35,159 nt of DNA from Sphingomonas sp. (GTDB lineage Bacteria > Pseudomonadota > Alphaproteobacteria > Sphingomonadales > Sphingomonadaceae): the NCBI GenBank assembly GCA_013812805.1, contig JACCSV010000225.1:1-35159 (forward strand), in the 5' to 3' direction. The notes below the pieces were generated by a model. The model saw only the letters and a program-made list of their open reading frames with translations, did no database searches and had not been told where the DNA came from. The position numbers were made by a program, and so were the translations under genes. Below are positions 16,259 through 23,655 of this stretch, in pieces. The stretch's first letter is position 1, and every line of letters starts with the position of its first letter.

Positions 16259-17469
16259 GCAGCGGCCTTGCGCCACCAGCGGCGGCGCCCCGGCCCCGAC
16301 TTCAGCACATTGCGCCTGAACAGCCGCGAGGCAACGCGGATGATCACCGCCACCCAGGCCAGCTGCCAGGCAATTGCGACGAAGTGTGGCCACAGCTCGG
16401 GAAGCTCGGCGGCGCGGCCGATCATCACGTAAGGCGACGACAAGGGGAAAGCCGCGGCGGCGAGCGCGGCGGGGCTGTTGCCATTGCCGATTGCGACCGC
16501 CGCGACGGCGAAGATTACCACCTGTGCCATCGTCACCGGCATCGACAGCGTCTGCACCTCGCGCACCGTCGAAGCCTGCGCGCCGATGCCGAGGAAGGCT
16601 GAGCCGAGCAGCAAATAGCTCATCGCGAAATAGGCGAGGCCGAGGGTGAAGAACGCCGGCCAGCCGACCGCCGGCGCGGGGACGCCGCCGAGTCCCGGCG
16701 GGGCCCAGACCGCGATGGCCGCGTAGATCCCCATGCCCCAGACCGCGATTCCGACGAACGACATCGCCAGCATTGCCAGCAGCTTGCCCAGGAAAATCGA
16801 GTCGATCGGCACGGCCGCGGCAAGCACCTCGACGACCTTGTTCGATTTCTCCTCGACTACCTGGCTGAGCAGCATTCCGGCGAGCAGGATGGTCAGCAGG
16901 AACAACAGCCCCTGCCCGACCCTGGCAGTGTTGGCGCGGGCGCTGGTCACCGAGCCCGTCGAACCGCCGATCCGCACCACTTCCACCCGCGGCTCGGTAG
17001 TGACTGGACCATCGCGGGACCGCGCGGCTTCTCGAACGAGCAGCTGCATCTGCCGCTTCGCCGTCCCATCCGCGCCGATTGCCCCGATCAGGCGCGGTTG
17101 CTCGAGCCCGCCTTCGAGCACCGCGAGAACCGGCGGACTGTTGGCGGCAAGGATCTCGGCGCGCTGCGCCTGACGGTCCGGTTTTGGCTCGAAATGCTTG
17201 ATCCGCATCAGCTCGGTCGGAGCCAGTGCCGCCTGCAGCCGCTGGCGCGCATTTGAAATCGCGGCGAAATCCTCCTGGGACGCGACCACCCCAACCATCG
17301 GCTGCTGCATCGGGTCGAGCGCCCCGCGACCCCCGCTGATCACCGCGATCATCAGGAAGGGGAACAGCGGTCCGAGCAGGAACAGCAGGAACGCCCGCGA
17401 AAAGACGGTAGCGGTGAAGTCGCGCCGGGCGATAACGTAAGCAGCGCGAAGCAGCTCAGGGGTCCTCAT
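16255..17469 (-). CDS. ABC-2 type transporter permease (NatB-like)
   Basis: 404 residues. One N-terminal membrane segment (about 25-45) is followed by a large non-cytoplasmic domain (about 50-175). A cluster of five or so membrane segments then begins at VGQGLLFLLTILLAGMLLSQVVEEKSNKVVEVL; the EEKSNKVVEVL stretch is characteristic of NatB-type export permeases. The C-terminus is strongly basic (GRRRWWRK). With the ATPase encoded upstream it should form an exporter, perhaps for sodium, lipid-like compounds or drugs; the cargo is unknown. Its ATG overlaps the ATPase stop (ATGA), so the pair is coupled. Its stop codon overlaps the stop of the convergent gene. Confidence 0.88.
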   Translation of the reverse strand: MRTPELLRAAYVIARRDFTATVFSRAFLLFLLGPLFPFLMIAVISGGRGALDPMQQPMVGVVASQEDFAAISNARQRLQAALAPTELMRIKHFEPKPDRQAQRAEILAANSPPVLAVLEGGLEQPRLIGAIGADGTAKRQMQLLVREAARSRDGPVTTEPRVEVVRIGGSTGSVTSARANTARVGQGLLFLLTILLAGMLLSQVVEEKSNKVVEVLAAAVPIDSIFLGKLLAMLAMSFVGIAVWGMGIYAAIAVWAPPGLGGVPAPAVGWPAFFTLGLAYFAMSYLLLGSAFLGIGAQASTVREVQTLSMPVTMAQVVIFAVAAVAIGNGNSPAALAAAAFPLSSPYVMIGRAAELPELWPHFVAIAWQLAWVAVIIRVASRLFRRNVLKSGPGRRRWWRKAAA

Positions 17470-18461
17470 GCCGATTTGTCCATCTCGGCGGCGGCGGCGT
17501 GTCCGGCGATCGCAACGAATGCATCGTGAAGCCCGGGCCGCTCGATCGCCAGCGTCTCGATCCCCGCGCCACCGTCGATCAGCGCCTTGAGCAGCGGCTC
17601 GGGGCCGCTTTCCGGAAGCTCGAACACCCAGGCGCGGCCTTCGCGCCGGGCGTTACTCGGAATCGCTTTGCGCCACTCCCCTTCCTCGGCGCGAGTTTGC
17701 AGGCGGACGATCGGGCGGAGCTGCGCGCGGGCCTCGTCAACCTCGCCTTCGAACGCGACCTTGCCACCGGCGATAATCGCGATCCGCTCGCACAGCCGCT
17801 CTGCATGGGCGATCACATGGGTCGAGAAGATGATCGTCGCTCCGCCATCGGCCTCGCGGCGGATCAGCTCCTCGAGCTTGCCTTGGTTGATCGCGTCGAG
17901 CCCGGAAAAGGGCTCGTCGAGGACGATCAGCCGGGGATGGTGGACCAAAGTCCCCAACAGCTGCACGGTCTGCGCCATGCCCTTCGACAAGGTGCGGATC
18001 GGCTTGCGCCCCCATTCCCCCAGACCGTGCCGCTCGAGCAACTCGTCGGCCCGCCTGCGCCCCTCGGCGATCGGCAGGCCGCGCAGCGCCCCCATGAAGG
18101 CAACCGCCTCCCGCGACTGCATCGCCGGGTAAAGTCCGCGCTCCTCGGGCAGATAGCCGACCAGCCGAGCCGCCTCGATCGGCCGCGAATGACCGAGCAG
18201 TCGAACCTCGCCCGCCGACGGGTCGATGATGCCCAGCATCATCCGCAAGGTGGTGGTCTTGCCCGCGCCATTCGGGCCGAGCAGCCCGTAGATCGTCCCA
18301 GTCGGCACCGCGAGGCTGACCCCATCGACCGCCCGGGTCTCGCCGAAATCCTTGATTAGATTATTCGCTTCGACAGCCCACGTTGCCCCCTCCCGTTCTT
18401 GCTGTTCGCAAAAACCAGCATCGTTTGGGGAACGATGCGTTTTTGTCGAATGTCGAAGCAC
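17466..18461 (-). CDS. ABC transporter ATP-binding protein (NatA-like)
   Basis: 331 residues as drawn. Walker A GPNGAGKT is at about 62-69, the signature LSKGM at about 158-162, Walker B LIVLDEP at about 178-184, and the H-loop in FSTHV. A C-terminal accessory domain (about 235-331) is typical of NatA-like exporters. It couples ATP hydrolysis to the NatB-like permease encoded next with a 4-nt overlap. The start is uncertain. The only ATG/GTG/TTG start in frame is GTG 18461 (AGGA 6 nt upstream), which adds 26 residues unlike the family and runs through a strong hairpin. Homologue-like sequence begins at WAVEANNLIKDFG, directly after an in-frame ACG at 18383 with a GGAGG-rich stretch before it. 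See the finding on this point. Confidence 0.88.
   Translation of the reverse strand: MLRHSTKTHRSPNDAGFCEQQEREGATWAVEANNLIKDFGETRAVDGVSLAVPTGTIYGLLGPNGAGKTTTLRMMLGIIDPSAGEVRLLGHSRPIEAARLVGYLPEERGLYPAMQSREAVAFMGALRGLPIAEGRRRADELLERHGLGEWGRKPIRTLSKGMAQTVQLLGTLVHHPRLIVLDEPFSGLDAINQGKLEELIRREADGGATIIFSTHVIAHAERLCERIAIIAGGKVAFEGEVDEARAQLRPIVRLQTRAEEGEWRKAIPSNARREGRAWVFELPESGPEPLLKALIDGGAGIETLAIERPGLHDAFVAIAGHAAAAEMDKSA
18409..18445. promoter_or_regulatory. Long hairpin in the queG/ABC-transporter divergent region
   Basis: GCATCGTT (18418-18425) and AACGATGC (18431-18438) form a perfect 8-bp stem around TGGGG. CAAAAAC (18409-18415) and GTTTTTG (18439-18445) extend it by 7 bp across a 2-nt bulge. 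Read on the minus strand, the stem ends in GGTTTTTG, like an attenuator or terminator in the ABC-transporter leader. On the plus strand it ends in GTTTTTG. The structure is seen; a role in termination or regulation is inferred. Confidence 0.5.
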
Positions 18462-18489
18462 TGTATTTCCTATGGAAACCGGAAGGACA

Positions 18490-18510
18490 GCCCTTCGACA
18501 AGCTCAGGGC
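18490..18510. repeat. Dispersed-repeat-like element with GCCCT/AGGGC ends (TTCGACAAGCTCAGG type)
   Basis: A 21-bp unit with 5-bp inverted ends around TCGACAAGCTC. Short palindromic units with this TTCGACAAGCTCAGG core are, from general knowledge, widespread as scattered extragenic copies in many bacterial genomes, including sphingomonads. Only one copy is in the window, so dispersal cannot be shown here. It sits between the ABC leader and queG and would be translated as LRQAQG if queG began upstream, which argues that queG starts after it. Confidence 0.55.
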
Positions 18511-18528
18511 AAACGGGTAACTGGAGCC

Positions 18529-19599
18529 GTGGCTAACAGCGGAACCATCGAAGACGCAATAAGGGCGGAGGCCGGGAGGCTCGGCTTCGTCGCCTGCGGC
18601 TTCGCTCGCGCCGACTCGTTACCTCAGGCCGGCGCCGACCTGCTGCAGTGGATCGACGACGGCCGCCACGGGACGATGGAGTGGTTCGAAGCGCGCGCCC
18701 ACCACCGCGTCGCTCCGACGGCACTGTGGCCGGAAGCGAAGTCAGCGATTGCGCTGGGCATGAGTTACGCACCGGAAAGCGATCCGCTGGCGCTGGCGTC
18801 CGCGGGCTCGGTGGGGAGGATCTCGGTCTATGCCCAGGGCGGCGATTATCACAAGACGGTGAAGACGGCGTTGAAAGCGCTCGGCCGCTGGCTTGCCGAC
18901 CACGCGGGGTGCGAGCTCAAGGTGTTCGTCGACACCGCTCCGGTGATGGAGAAGCCGCTGAGCGCCGCCGCCGGCATCGGCTGGCAGGGCAAGCACACCA
19001 ACCTCGTCAGCCGCGAGCATGGCAGCTGGCTGTTCCTGGGCGTGATACTCACCAGCATCGAGCTTGAGCCGGATGCGCCGGCGCAGCTGCACTGCGGCAG
19101 CTGCACCCGCTGCCTCGACGCCTGCCCCACCCAAGCCTTCGACGGCCCCCACCGGATCGACGCCCGCAAGTGCATCTCCTACCTGACGATCGAGCATAAA
19201 GGGCCGATCCCACACGAATATCGCGCCGCGATCGGCAACCGCATCTACGGATGCGACGATTGCCTAGCGGTGTGCCCGTGGAACAGCTTTGCCGAGAGCG
19301 CCGGTGCGAACCGCGCCTTCCTTGCGCGCGATGAGATGAAAGCGCCGGGGCTCGAGCAGCTGCTGGCGCTCAACGATGCCAGCTTCCGAGCCCTGTTCGC
19401 GGGGTCGCCAATCAAGCGGATTGGGGTCAACCGGATGATTCGCAACTGCCTGATCGCCGCCGGCAACAGCGGCGATCCCGGTCTGATGGGCGGCGTCGCC
19501 GCGCACCTGGACAGCGACGATCCGGTCGTCGCGGAAGCCGCCGAATGGGCGCTGGAGCGGCTTCAGGCACCCTGGAGCGAAGACAGGCAGGTCGCCTGA
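18529..19599 (+). CDS. queG: Epoxyqueuosine reductase QueG
   Basis: 356 residues. It performs the last step of queuosine synthesis in tRNA, reducing epoxyqueuosine to queuosine with cobalamin and two 4Fe-4S clusters. The first cluster motif is CGSCTRCLDACP (Cys189, 192, 195, 199) and the second uses CDDCLAVCP (Cys242, 245, 249) with Cys215 nearby. The catalytic-type aspartate is in KVFVDTAPVMEKP (Asp135). A HEAT-like C-terminal segment (about 300-350) fits the family. The start GTG 18529 follows GGAG at 3 nt and lies just after the dispersed-repeat-like element; the upstream frame translates the repeat and is rejected. Its last 37 nt overlap the convergent lipoprotein gene. Confidence 0.92.
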   Translation: MANSGTIEDAIRAEAGRLGFVACGFARADSLPQAGADLLQWIDDGRHGTMEWFEARAHHRVAPTALWPEAKSAIALGMSYAPESDPLALASAGSVGRISVYAQGGDYHKTVKTALKALGRWLADHAGCELKVFVDTAPVMEKPLSAAAGIGWQGKHTNLVSREHGSWLFLGVILTSIELEPDAPAQLHCGSCTRCLDACPTQAFDGPHRIDARKCISYLTIEHKGPIPHEYRAAIGNRIYGCDDCLAVCPWNSFAESAGANRAFLARDEMKAPGLEQLLALNDASFRALFAGSPIKRIGVNRMIRNCLIAAGNSGDPGLMGGVAAHLDSDDPVVAEAAEWALERLQAPWSEDRQVA

Positions 19600-19928
19600 T
19601 CGACCGGTGCCAGAGCGCGCGAGCGGGCGTCGACATAGGTCACCCGGTACGGAGCCGCGGGCGCACCGACGGGCGGATAGAGATAGGCATCGAGCACGCA
19701 GAACGGGCTCCGGAACTGGAGTTTCAGGCTGGCGCCTTCGCGGATCTGCAAGGCCGGGCTGCCGAGCCGCTGAACCAGCTCCTGGCTGGTCAGGCCGATG
19801 ATCGCGCCGCGACCTTGCTGCAACATGGGCGGCGGCGGTAGCTGCTGCCGCGGAGGCTGGATAGGTTGCGGCGCACTCGCGCAGGCGGCGAGCAGAAAGA
19901 AGGCCGAAGAGCCGAGAATTGGACGCAT
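19563..19928 (-). CDS. Small lipoprotein of unknown function
   Basis: 121 residues with a lipoprotein signal ending LLAAC (Cys16), then a Pro/Gln-rich linker (about 20-37) and a compact domain LTSQELVQRLGSPALQIREGASLKLQFRSPFCVLDAYLYPP (in pieces). The domain resembles short lipoproteins in which an LGxP turn is followed by a beta strand describing outer-membrane assembly or SmpA/OmlA-like proteins, but I cannot assign it. Two cysteines (in SPFCVLD and ATCLSSL) could form a disulphide. The start ATG 19928 has no clear ribosome-binding site. The 3' end overlaps queG by 37 nt on the other strand. Divergent from the PfkB kinase with a 93-bp spacer. Confidence 0.7.
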   Translation of the reverse strand: MRPILGSSAFFLLAACASAPQPIQPPRQQLPPPPMLQQGRGAIIGLTSQELVQRLGSPALQIREGASLKLQFRSPFCVLDAYLYPPVGAPAAPYRVTYVDARSRALAPVDQATCLSSLQGA

Positions 19929-20021
19929 CGACAGGTCATGGCAACGAGTGCGCAGCGAGGCAAGGTTGCCGCGGGCAGTGCCGCCAGCTAGGCGCCCCGC
20001 TTTCCCCAATTGGAGAGACTG

Positions 20022-21017
20022 ATGGCCGACCCCCGCCTCGACGTGCTCGCGATCGGCAACGCCATCGTCGACGTCATCGCCGACGTCGACGATGCGTTCC
20101 TCGAGAGTGAAGGGCTGACCAAGGGATCGATGCGGCTGATCGACGCCGCCGAGGCCGAGCGGCTGTATTCGCACATGCCGTCGGCTCGGCAGGTCAGCGG
20201 TGGATCGGCCGGCAACACCGCCGCCGGAGTCGCTGCACTCGGCGGCAAGGCCGGCTTCATCGGCCAGGTCGCAAGCGACCAGCTGGGGCAATTCTACATC
20301 CATGACCTGCGCTCGGCCGGGGTCGAGTTCACCACCGCGCCGGGGGATTTCGGAGTCCCCACCGCACGCTCGATGGTGCTGGTCACGCCCGACGGCAACC
20401 GGACGATGAACACCTTCCTCGGCGCCGCCCAGCATCTGCCGGCGAGCGCGCTCGACGAAGCGCAGATCGCCGGGGCGGCAATTCTCTACCTCGAAGGCTA
20501 CCTGTGGGACCCGGAGACGCCACGCTATGCGATGGTGCGGGCGATCGAAGTAGCGAGAAACGCCGGGCGCAAGGTCGCCTTCAGCCTCTCCGACACCTTT
20601 TGCATCGATCGTCACCGCGACGGTTTCAATGCCCTGATCGACGGCGGCCGAATCGACATATTGTTCGCCAACGAGGCCGAAATCCAGGCGCTGGCCGCGG
20701 TTCCGCACCTCGAAACCGCGATCGAGGCGGTGAAGGACAAAGTTGAGCTGCTGGTCGTCACGCGCAGCGAAACCGGCGCGCTCGCGAACCGCGGCGGCGA
20801 GCGCGCCGAGGTCGAGGCCGAGCCTATCGAAGCCCTGGTCGACACTACCGGCGCCGGCGACCTTTTCGCCGCCGGCTTCCTTGCTGGTGAAGTACGCGGG
20901 TTGCCGCTTGATCGGTCGCTGAAGCTTGGCGCGATCGCCGCGGCCGAAGTCATCCAGCATTACGGCGCCCGCCCGGAGGCGGACCTGAAAGCGCTCGCGG
21001 GCGGGTTGCTAGACTAA
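20022..21017 (+). CDS. PfkB-family carbohydrate kinase, adenosine kinase-like
   Basis: 331 residues of the ribokinase/PfkB fold. The N-terminal signature includes GGSAGNTAAGVAALG (60-74), and the C-terminal PfkB signature is DTTGAGDLFAAGFLAG with the catalytic base Asp280 and the anion hole GAG at 277-279. The wording (DVLAIGNAIVDVIA at the start, SLSDTFCIDRHR in the middle, FANEAEIQAL) is that of the alphaproteobacterial adenosine kinase-like group. It transfers phosphate from ATP to a sugar or nucleoside, probably adenosine; the substrate is not proven. Start ATG 20022 has GGAGA 5-6 nt upstream, preferred over TTG 20010. Followed by a good intrinsic terminator. Confidence 0.88.
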   Translation: MADPRLDVLAIGNAIVDVIADVDDAFLESEGLTKGSMRLIDAAEAERLYSHMPSARQVSGGSAGNTAAGVAALGGKAGFIGQVASDQLGQFYIHDLRSAGVEFTTAPGDFGVPTARSMVLVTPDGNRTMNTFLGAAQHLPASALDEAQIAGAAILYLEGYLWDPETPRYAMVRAIEVARNAGRKVAFSLSDTFCIDRHRDGFNALIDGGRIDILFANEAEIQALAAVPHLETAIEAVKDKVELLVVTRSETGALANRGGERAEVEAEPIEALVDTTGAGDLFAAGFLAGEVRGLPLDRSLKLGAIAAAEVIQHYGARPEADLKALAGGLLD

Positions 21018-21046
21018 AAAAAAGGGGAGGCCGAAGCCTCCCCTTT
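21016..21046. terminator. Bidirectional intrinsic terminator between the PfkB kinase and the amino acid permease
   Basis: A perfect stem GGGGAGGC (21024-21031), CGAA loop, GCCTCCCC (21036-21043), extended by AAA/TTT to 11 bp. An eight-A run on the left gives an eight-U tail for the leftward permease transcript, while the rightward kinase transcript gets only three U before GCG. It is therefore stronger for the permease. It begins inside the kinase stop codon. This is the only textbook intrinsic terminator I find in the window. Confidence 0.9.
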
Positions 21047-21067
21047 GCGTGACGCGCGGCGCGATGA

Positions 21068-22675
21068 TCAGTGCTTGTGGTCGGGGTCGTCGATCCCCGG
21101 CACATGCGGTTCGAGATCGTGCGCCTCGTCTTCGTGCACTTCCACCCGGCCCTGGCCGAGATGGCTGTGACTGCGGCTGTAGCCGAAGTAGAGCAGCAGC
21201 CCGATTACCGTCCAGATCGGCAGCACGAGCATTGCCGAGGTCGGCAGGTTGAAGAACAGGAACAGACAGCCGGCGATCGTCAGCGGGCCGATGACCGACA
21301 GCGCCGGAACGCGGAACGCACGCTGGCGATCCGGGTCCCTGCGGCGAAGCAGCATCACTGCCACCGCGACCATCAGGAACGCATAGAGCGTCCCCGCATT
21401 GGCGATGTCGGCGAGCTGCCCAACCGGGAAGAAAGCCGCGGCGACCGCAACGATGACACCGGTAATGGCGGTGACGACGTACGGCGTCCTCCACTTCGGG
21501 TGGACCTTGGACAGGACCTCCGGAAGCAGGCCGTCGCGCGACATCACGAAGAAAATGCGGGTCTGGGCGAACAGCAGCACCAGGATCACCGACGGCAGCG
21601 CCAGGATAGCCGCATAGCCGAGCATGTTGCCGACGGTTCCGAAGCCGATCTGGCGAAGCACGTGGGCAAGCGCCTCGTTGGAGCAGACCAAAGCCTCCGA
21701 AAATTGCGGCATCGCGCATTGGCGGGCGAGCTCTTCCGAGCCGGTCGGGAACGGTATGCCCCCCGGTCCCATCACCGGCTGCCCGCCGATGGTCCCGATC
21801 GCTCCGGCCGCAACCAGGATATAGAAGACGGTGCAGAACAGCAGGCTTCCGACCAGGCCGATGGGCACGTTGCGCTGCGGGTTCTTGGTCTCCTCGGCCG
21901 CGGTCGAGACCGCGTCGAAGCCAACGTAGGCGAAGAAGATCGTCGCCGCCGCGCCGACCGCGCCGACGCCGGTGCCGAAGCCGCCGAACACGCCGGCCGG
22001 CAGGAACGGGTTGAAGTTGGCGCTATCGACCCTGGGTAGCGTCAGCGCAATGAAGGCGGTCAGGGCCGTCACCTTGATCATCACCAGTACGGCGTTGACC
22101 TTGGCGCTCTCGCTGGTGCCGATCATCAGCAGCCAGGTGACCAGCAGAGCGATGATCAGCGCCGGAAGATTGATCAGGCCGCCGGGCGCTCCGCCCAGCG
22201 CCAGTGGCCCGGCAGTCAGGTATGCGGGTAAGGCTATGTTGAACGTGTCGTTCAAGATCGTGCCAGTGAAATAACCCGACCAGCCGACCGATACGGCGGA
22301 GGCGGCGATCGCATATTCGAGCACCAGCGCCCAGCCGACCGTCCAGGCGAGAAACTCGCCCATGGTCGCATAACTGTATGTGTAGGCAGAGCCGGCGACC
22401 GGCACCATCGCCGCGATCTCGGCATAGCAAAGCGCAGCGACGATGCAGACCGCGCCGGCGATGATGAAAGCGAGCATCAGGCCAGGGCCAGCCTTCTGGG
22501 CGCCGGCCGCGGTGAGAACGAAAATGCCGGTGCCGATAATGCAGCCGATGCCGAACAGCGTCAGCTGGAACGCGCCGAGAGATCGATGAAGCGACTTCTT
22601 TTCAGCGGTGGCGAGGATTGCATCGAGTGGCTTAACGCGGCCGAGCAGGCCTCCGCGCGGTGCTGAAGTCGCCAT
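21068..22675 (-). CDS. APC-family amino acid permease (cationic amino acid transporter-like) with His-rich tail
   Basis: 535 residues with about twelve membrane segments. The conserved first-helix motif FGIGCIIGTGIFVLTAAGA (about 41-59), the CYAEIAAMVPVAGSAYTYSYATMGE segment and FFAYVGFDAVSTAAEETKNPQRNVP are typical of the CAT/YfnA branch of the APC superfamily. Such proteins import amino acids by proton symport. The C-terminus (about 500-535) is hydrophilic and rich in His, Asp and Glu (SHSHLGQG, HEDEAHD, DPDHKH), which is not needed for transport. ATG 22675 has AAGGGG about 8 nt upstream. It follows the HIT gene by 70 nt and ends at a strong terminator. Confidence 0.92.
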   Translation of the reverse strand: MATSAPRGGLLGRVKPLDAILATAEKKSLHRSLGAFQLTLFGIGCIIGTGIFVLTAAGAQKAGPGLMLAFIIAGAVCIVAALCYAEIAAMVPVAGSAYTYSYATMGEFLAWTVGWALVLEYAIAASAVSVGWSGYFTGTILNDTFNIALPAYLTAGPLALGGAPGGLINLPALIIALLVTWLLMIGTSESAKVNAVLVMIKVTALTAFIALTLPRVDSANFNPFLPAGVFGGFGTGVGAVGAAATIFFAYVGFDAVSTAAEETKNPQRNVPIGLVGSLLFCTVFYILVAAGAIGTIGGQPVMGPGGIPFPTGSEELARQCAMPQFSEALVCSNEALAHVLRQIGFGTVGNMLGYAAILALPSVILVLLFAQTRIFFVMSRDGLLPEVLSKVHPKWRTPYVVTAITGVIVAVAAAFFPVGQLADIANAGTLYAFLMVAVAVMLLRRRDPDRQRAFRVPALSVIGPLTIAGCLFLFFNLPTSAMLVLPIWTVIGLLLYFGYSRSHSHLGQGRVEVHEDEAHDLEPHVPGIDDPDHKH

Positions 22676-22745
22676 TCAATAACCCCTTTGTGGCGGTTGC
22701 ATTGCATTCGAGCCTAGCGGCTGGAGCGCCAAGGGCAATCCCCCT

Positions 22746-23123
22746 TTAGCGGGCAAGCATCGACCCCAGCGGCTGGCCACCGAAGATGTGGACATGAAGG
22801 TGCGGGACTTCCTGGCCGGCGCGCTTGCCGGTGTTCGCAAGCAGCCGATAGCCCTGCACTTCGAGCTGCTGGTCGCGCGCGACCTTGCCCACCGCCCGGA
22901 CGAAGCCGGCCAATTCCGCGTCGGACGCCTTGGCCGAAAAGTCGTCCCAGGAGACGTAAGGCCCCTTCGGAATCACGAGGATATGCACCGGCGCCAGAGG
23001 ATTGATGTCGTGGAAGGCAAGCGCGTGATCGTCCTCATGAATCTTCTTGCACGGCAGTTCCCCGCGCAGGATCCTCGCGAAAATGTTGCTCTCGTCATAA
23101 GGCTGCGTCGCGTCGATGGGCAT
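22746..23123 (-). CDS. HIT-family (HINT-type) nucleotide hydrolase
   Basis: 125 residues, the usual length for HINT proteins. The catalytic histidine triad is HLHVH (His108, 110, 112) followed by IFGG, with the upstream core FARILRGELPCKKIHEDD and AFHDINPLAPVHILVIPK. HINT proteins hydrolyse the phosphoramidate bond of adenylated amino groups in the cytoplasm. The start ATG 23123 has GGAG at 7 nt; the ATG two codons upstream (23129) is too close to that site. It is the first gene of a leftward pair with the amino acid permease and is divergent from sspB, with 49 bp between starts. Confidence 0.93.
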   Translation of the reverse strand: MPIDATQPYDESNIFARILRGELPCKKIHEDDHALAFHDINPLAPVHILVIPKGPYVSWDDFSAKASDAELAGFVRAVGKVARDQQLEVQGYRLLANTGKRAGQEVPHLHVHIFGGQPLGSMLAR

Positions 23124-23172
23124 CAGCATACTCCGCTTGACCGGCTTCGCGCGCTCGTTACCACCGCAAGCG

Positions 23173-23655
23173 ATGAGCGACGAGACTCCGGAAAGCCTGA
23201 TCCCGTACGACGAGATCGTTCAGGAGGCACTGCGCGACGTGGTCGGGCGGGTGCTCGGCGAGGTCGAGCGGTCAGGCGGACTTCCGGGCGAGCATCATTT
23301 CTACATCACCTTCGACACGCGACTGCCGGGGGTGTCGATCCCCAAGCATCTCGCCGAGCGCTTTCCCGACGACATGACCATCGTCATCCAGCACCGCTTC
23401 TGGGACCTCAAGGTGGAGGGCGATGCGTTCAGTGTCGGCCTCTCCTTCGGCGGCGTTCCGTCGAGCCTGCGGGTGCCGTTCGCCGCGGTCACCGACTTTG
23501 TCGACCCGGCGGTCGATTTCAGCCTCAAGTTCCAGGCCAATGCCGTCGAGGCGGCTCACGAAGAGCCGCAAGACGCTCAAAATGACGAGCCTGCGGCCGC
23601 CGAGGCGGATGACGGCTCCAACGTAGTCAGCGTCGACTTCACCCGCAAGAAATGA
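23173..23655 (+). CDS. sspB: SspB-family ClpXP adaptor (alpha-type)
   Basis: 160 residues. The substrate-tag-binding domain (about 8-120) includes HHFYITFDTRLPGVSIPKHL, ERFPDDMTIVIQHRFWDL and FSVGLSFGGVP, the wording of the SspB family. An acidic disordered linker (AHEEPQDAQNDEPAAAEADD) leads to the C-terminal VVSVDFTRKK, a ClpX-docking tail typical of alpha-type SspB. It hands ssrA-tagged and other proteins to the ClpXP protease. ATG 23173 was chosen as the domain start although no clear ribosome-binding site is visible; the frame extends upstream into the HIT gene. Its TGA overlaps fumC's ATG (ATGA), coupling the two. Confidence 0.9.
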   Translation: MSDETPESLIPYDEIVQEALRDVVGRVLGEVERSGGLPGEHHFYITFDTRLPGVSIPKHLAERFPDDMTIVIQHRFWDLKVEGDAFSVGLSFGGVPSSLRVPFAAVTDFVDPAVDFSLKFQANAVEAAHEEPQDAQNDEPAAAEADDGSNVVSVDFTRKK

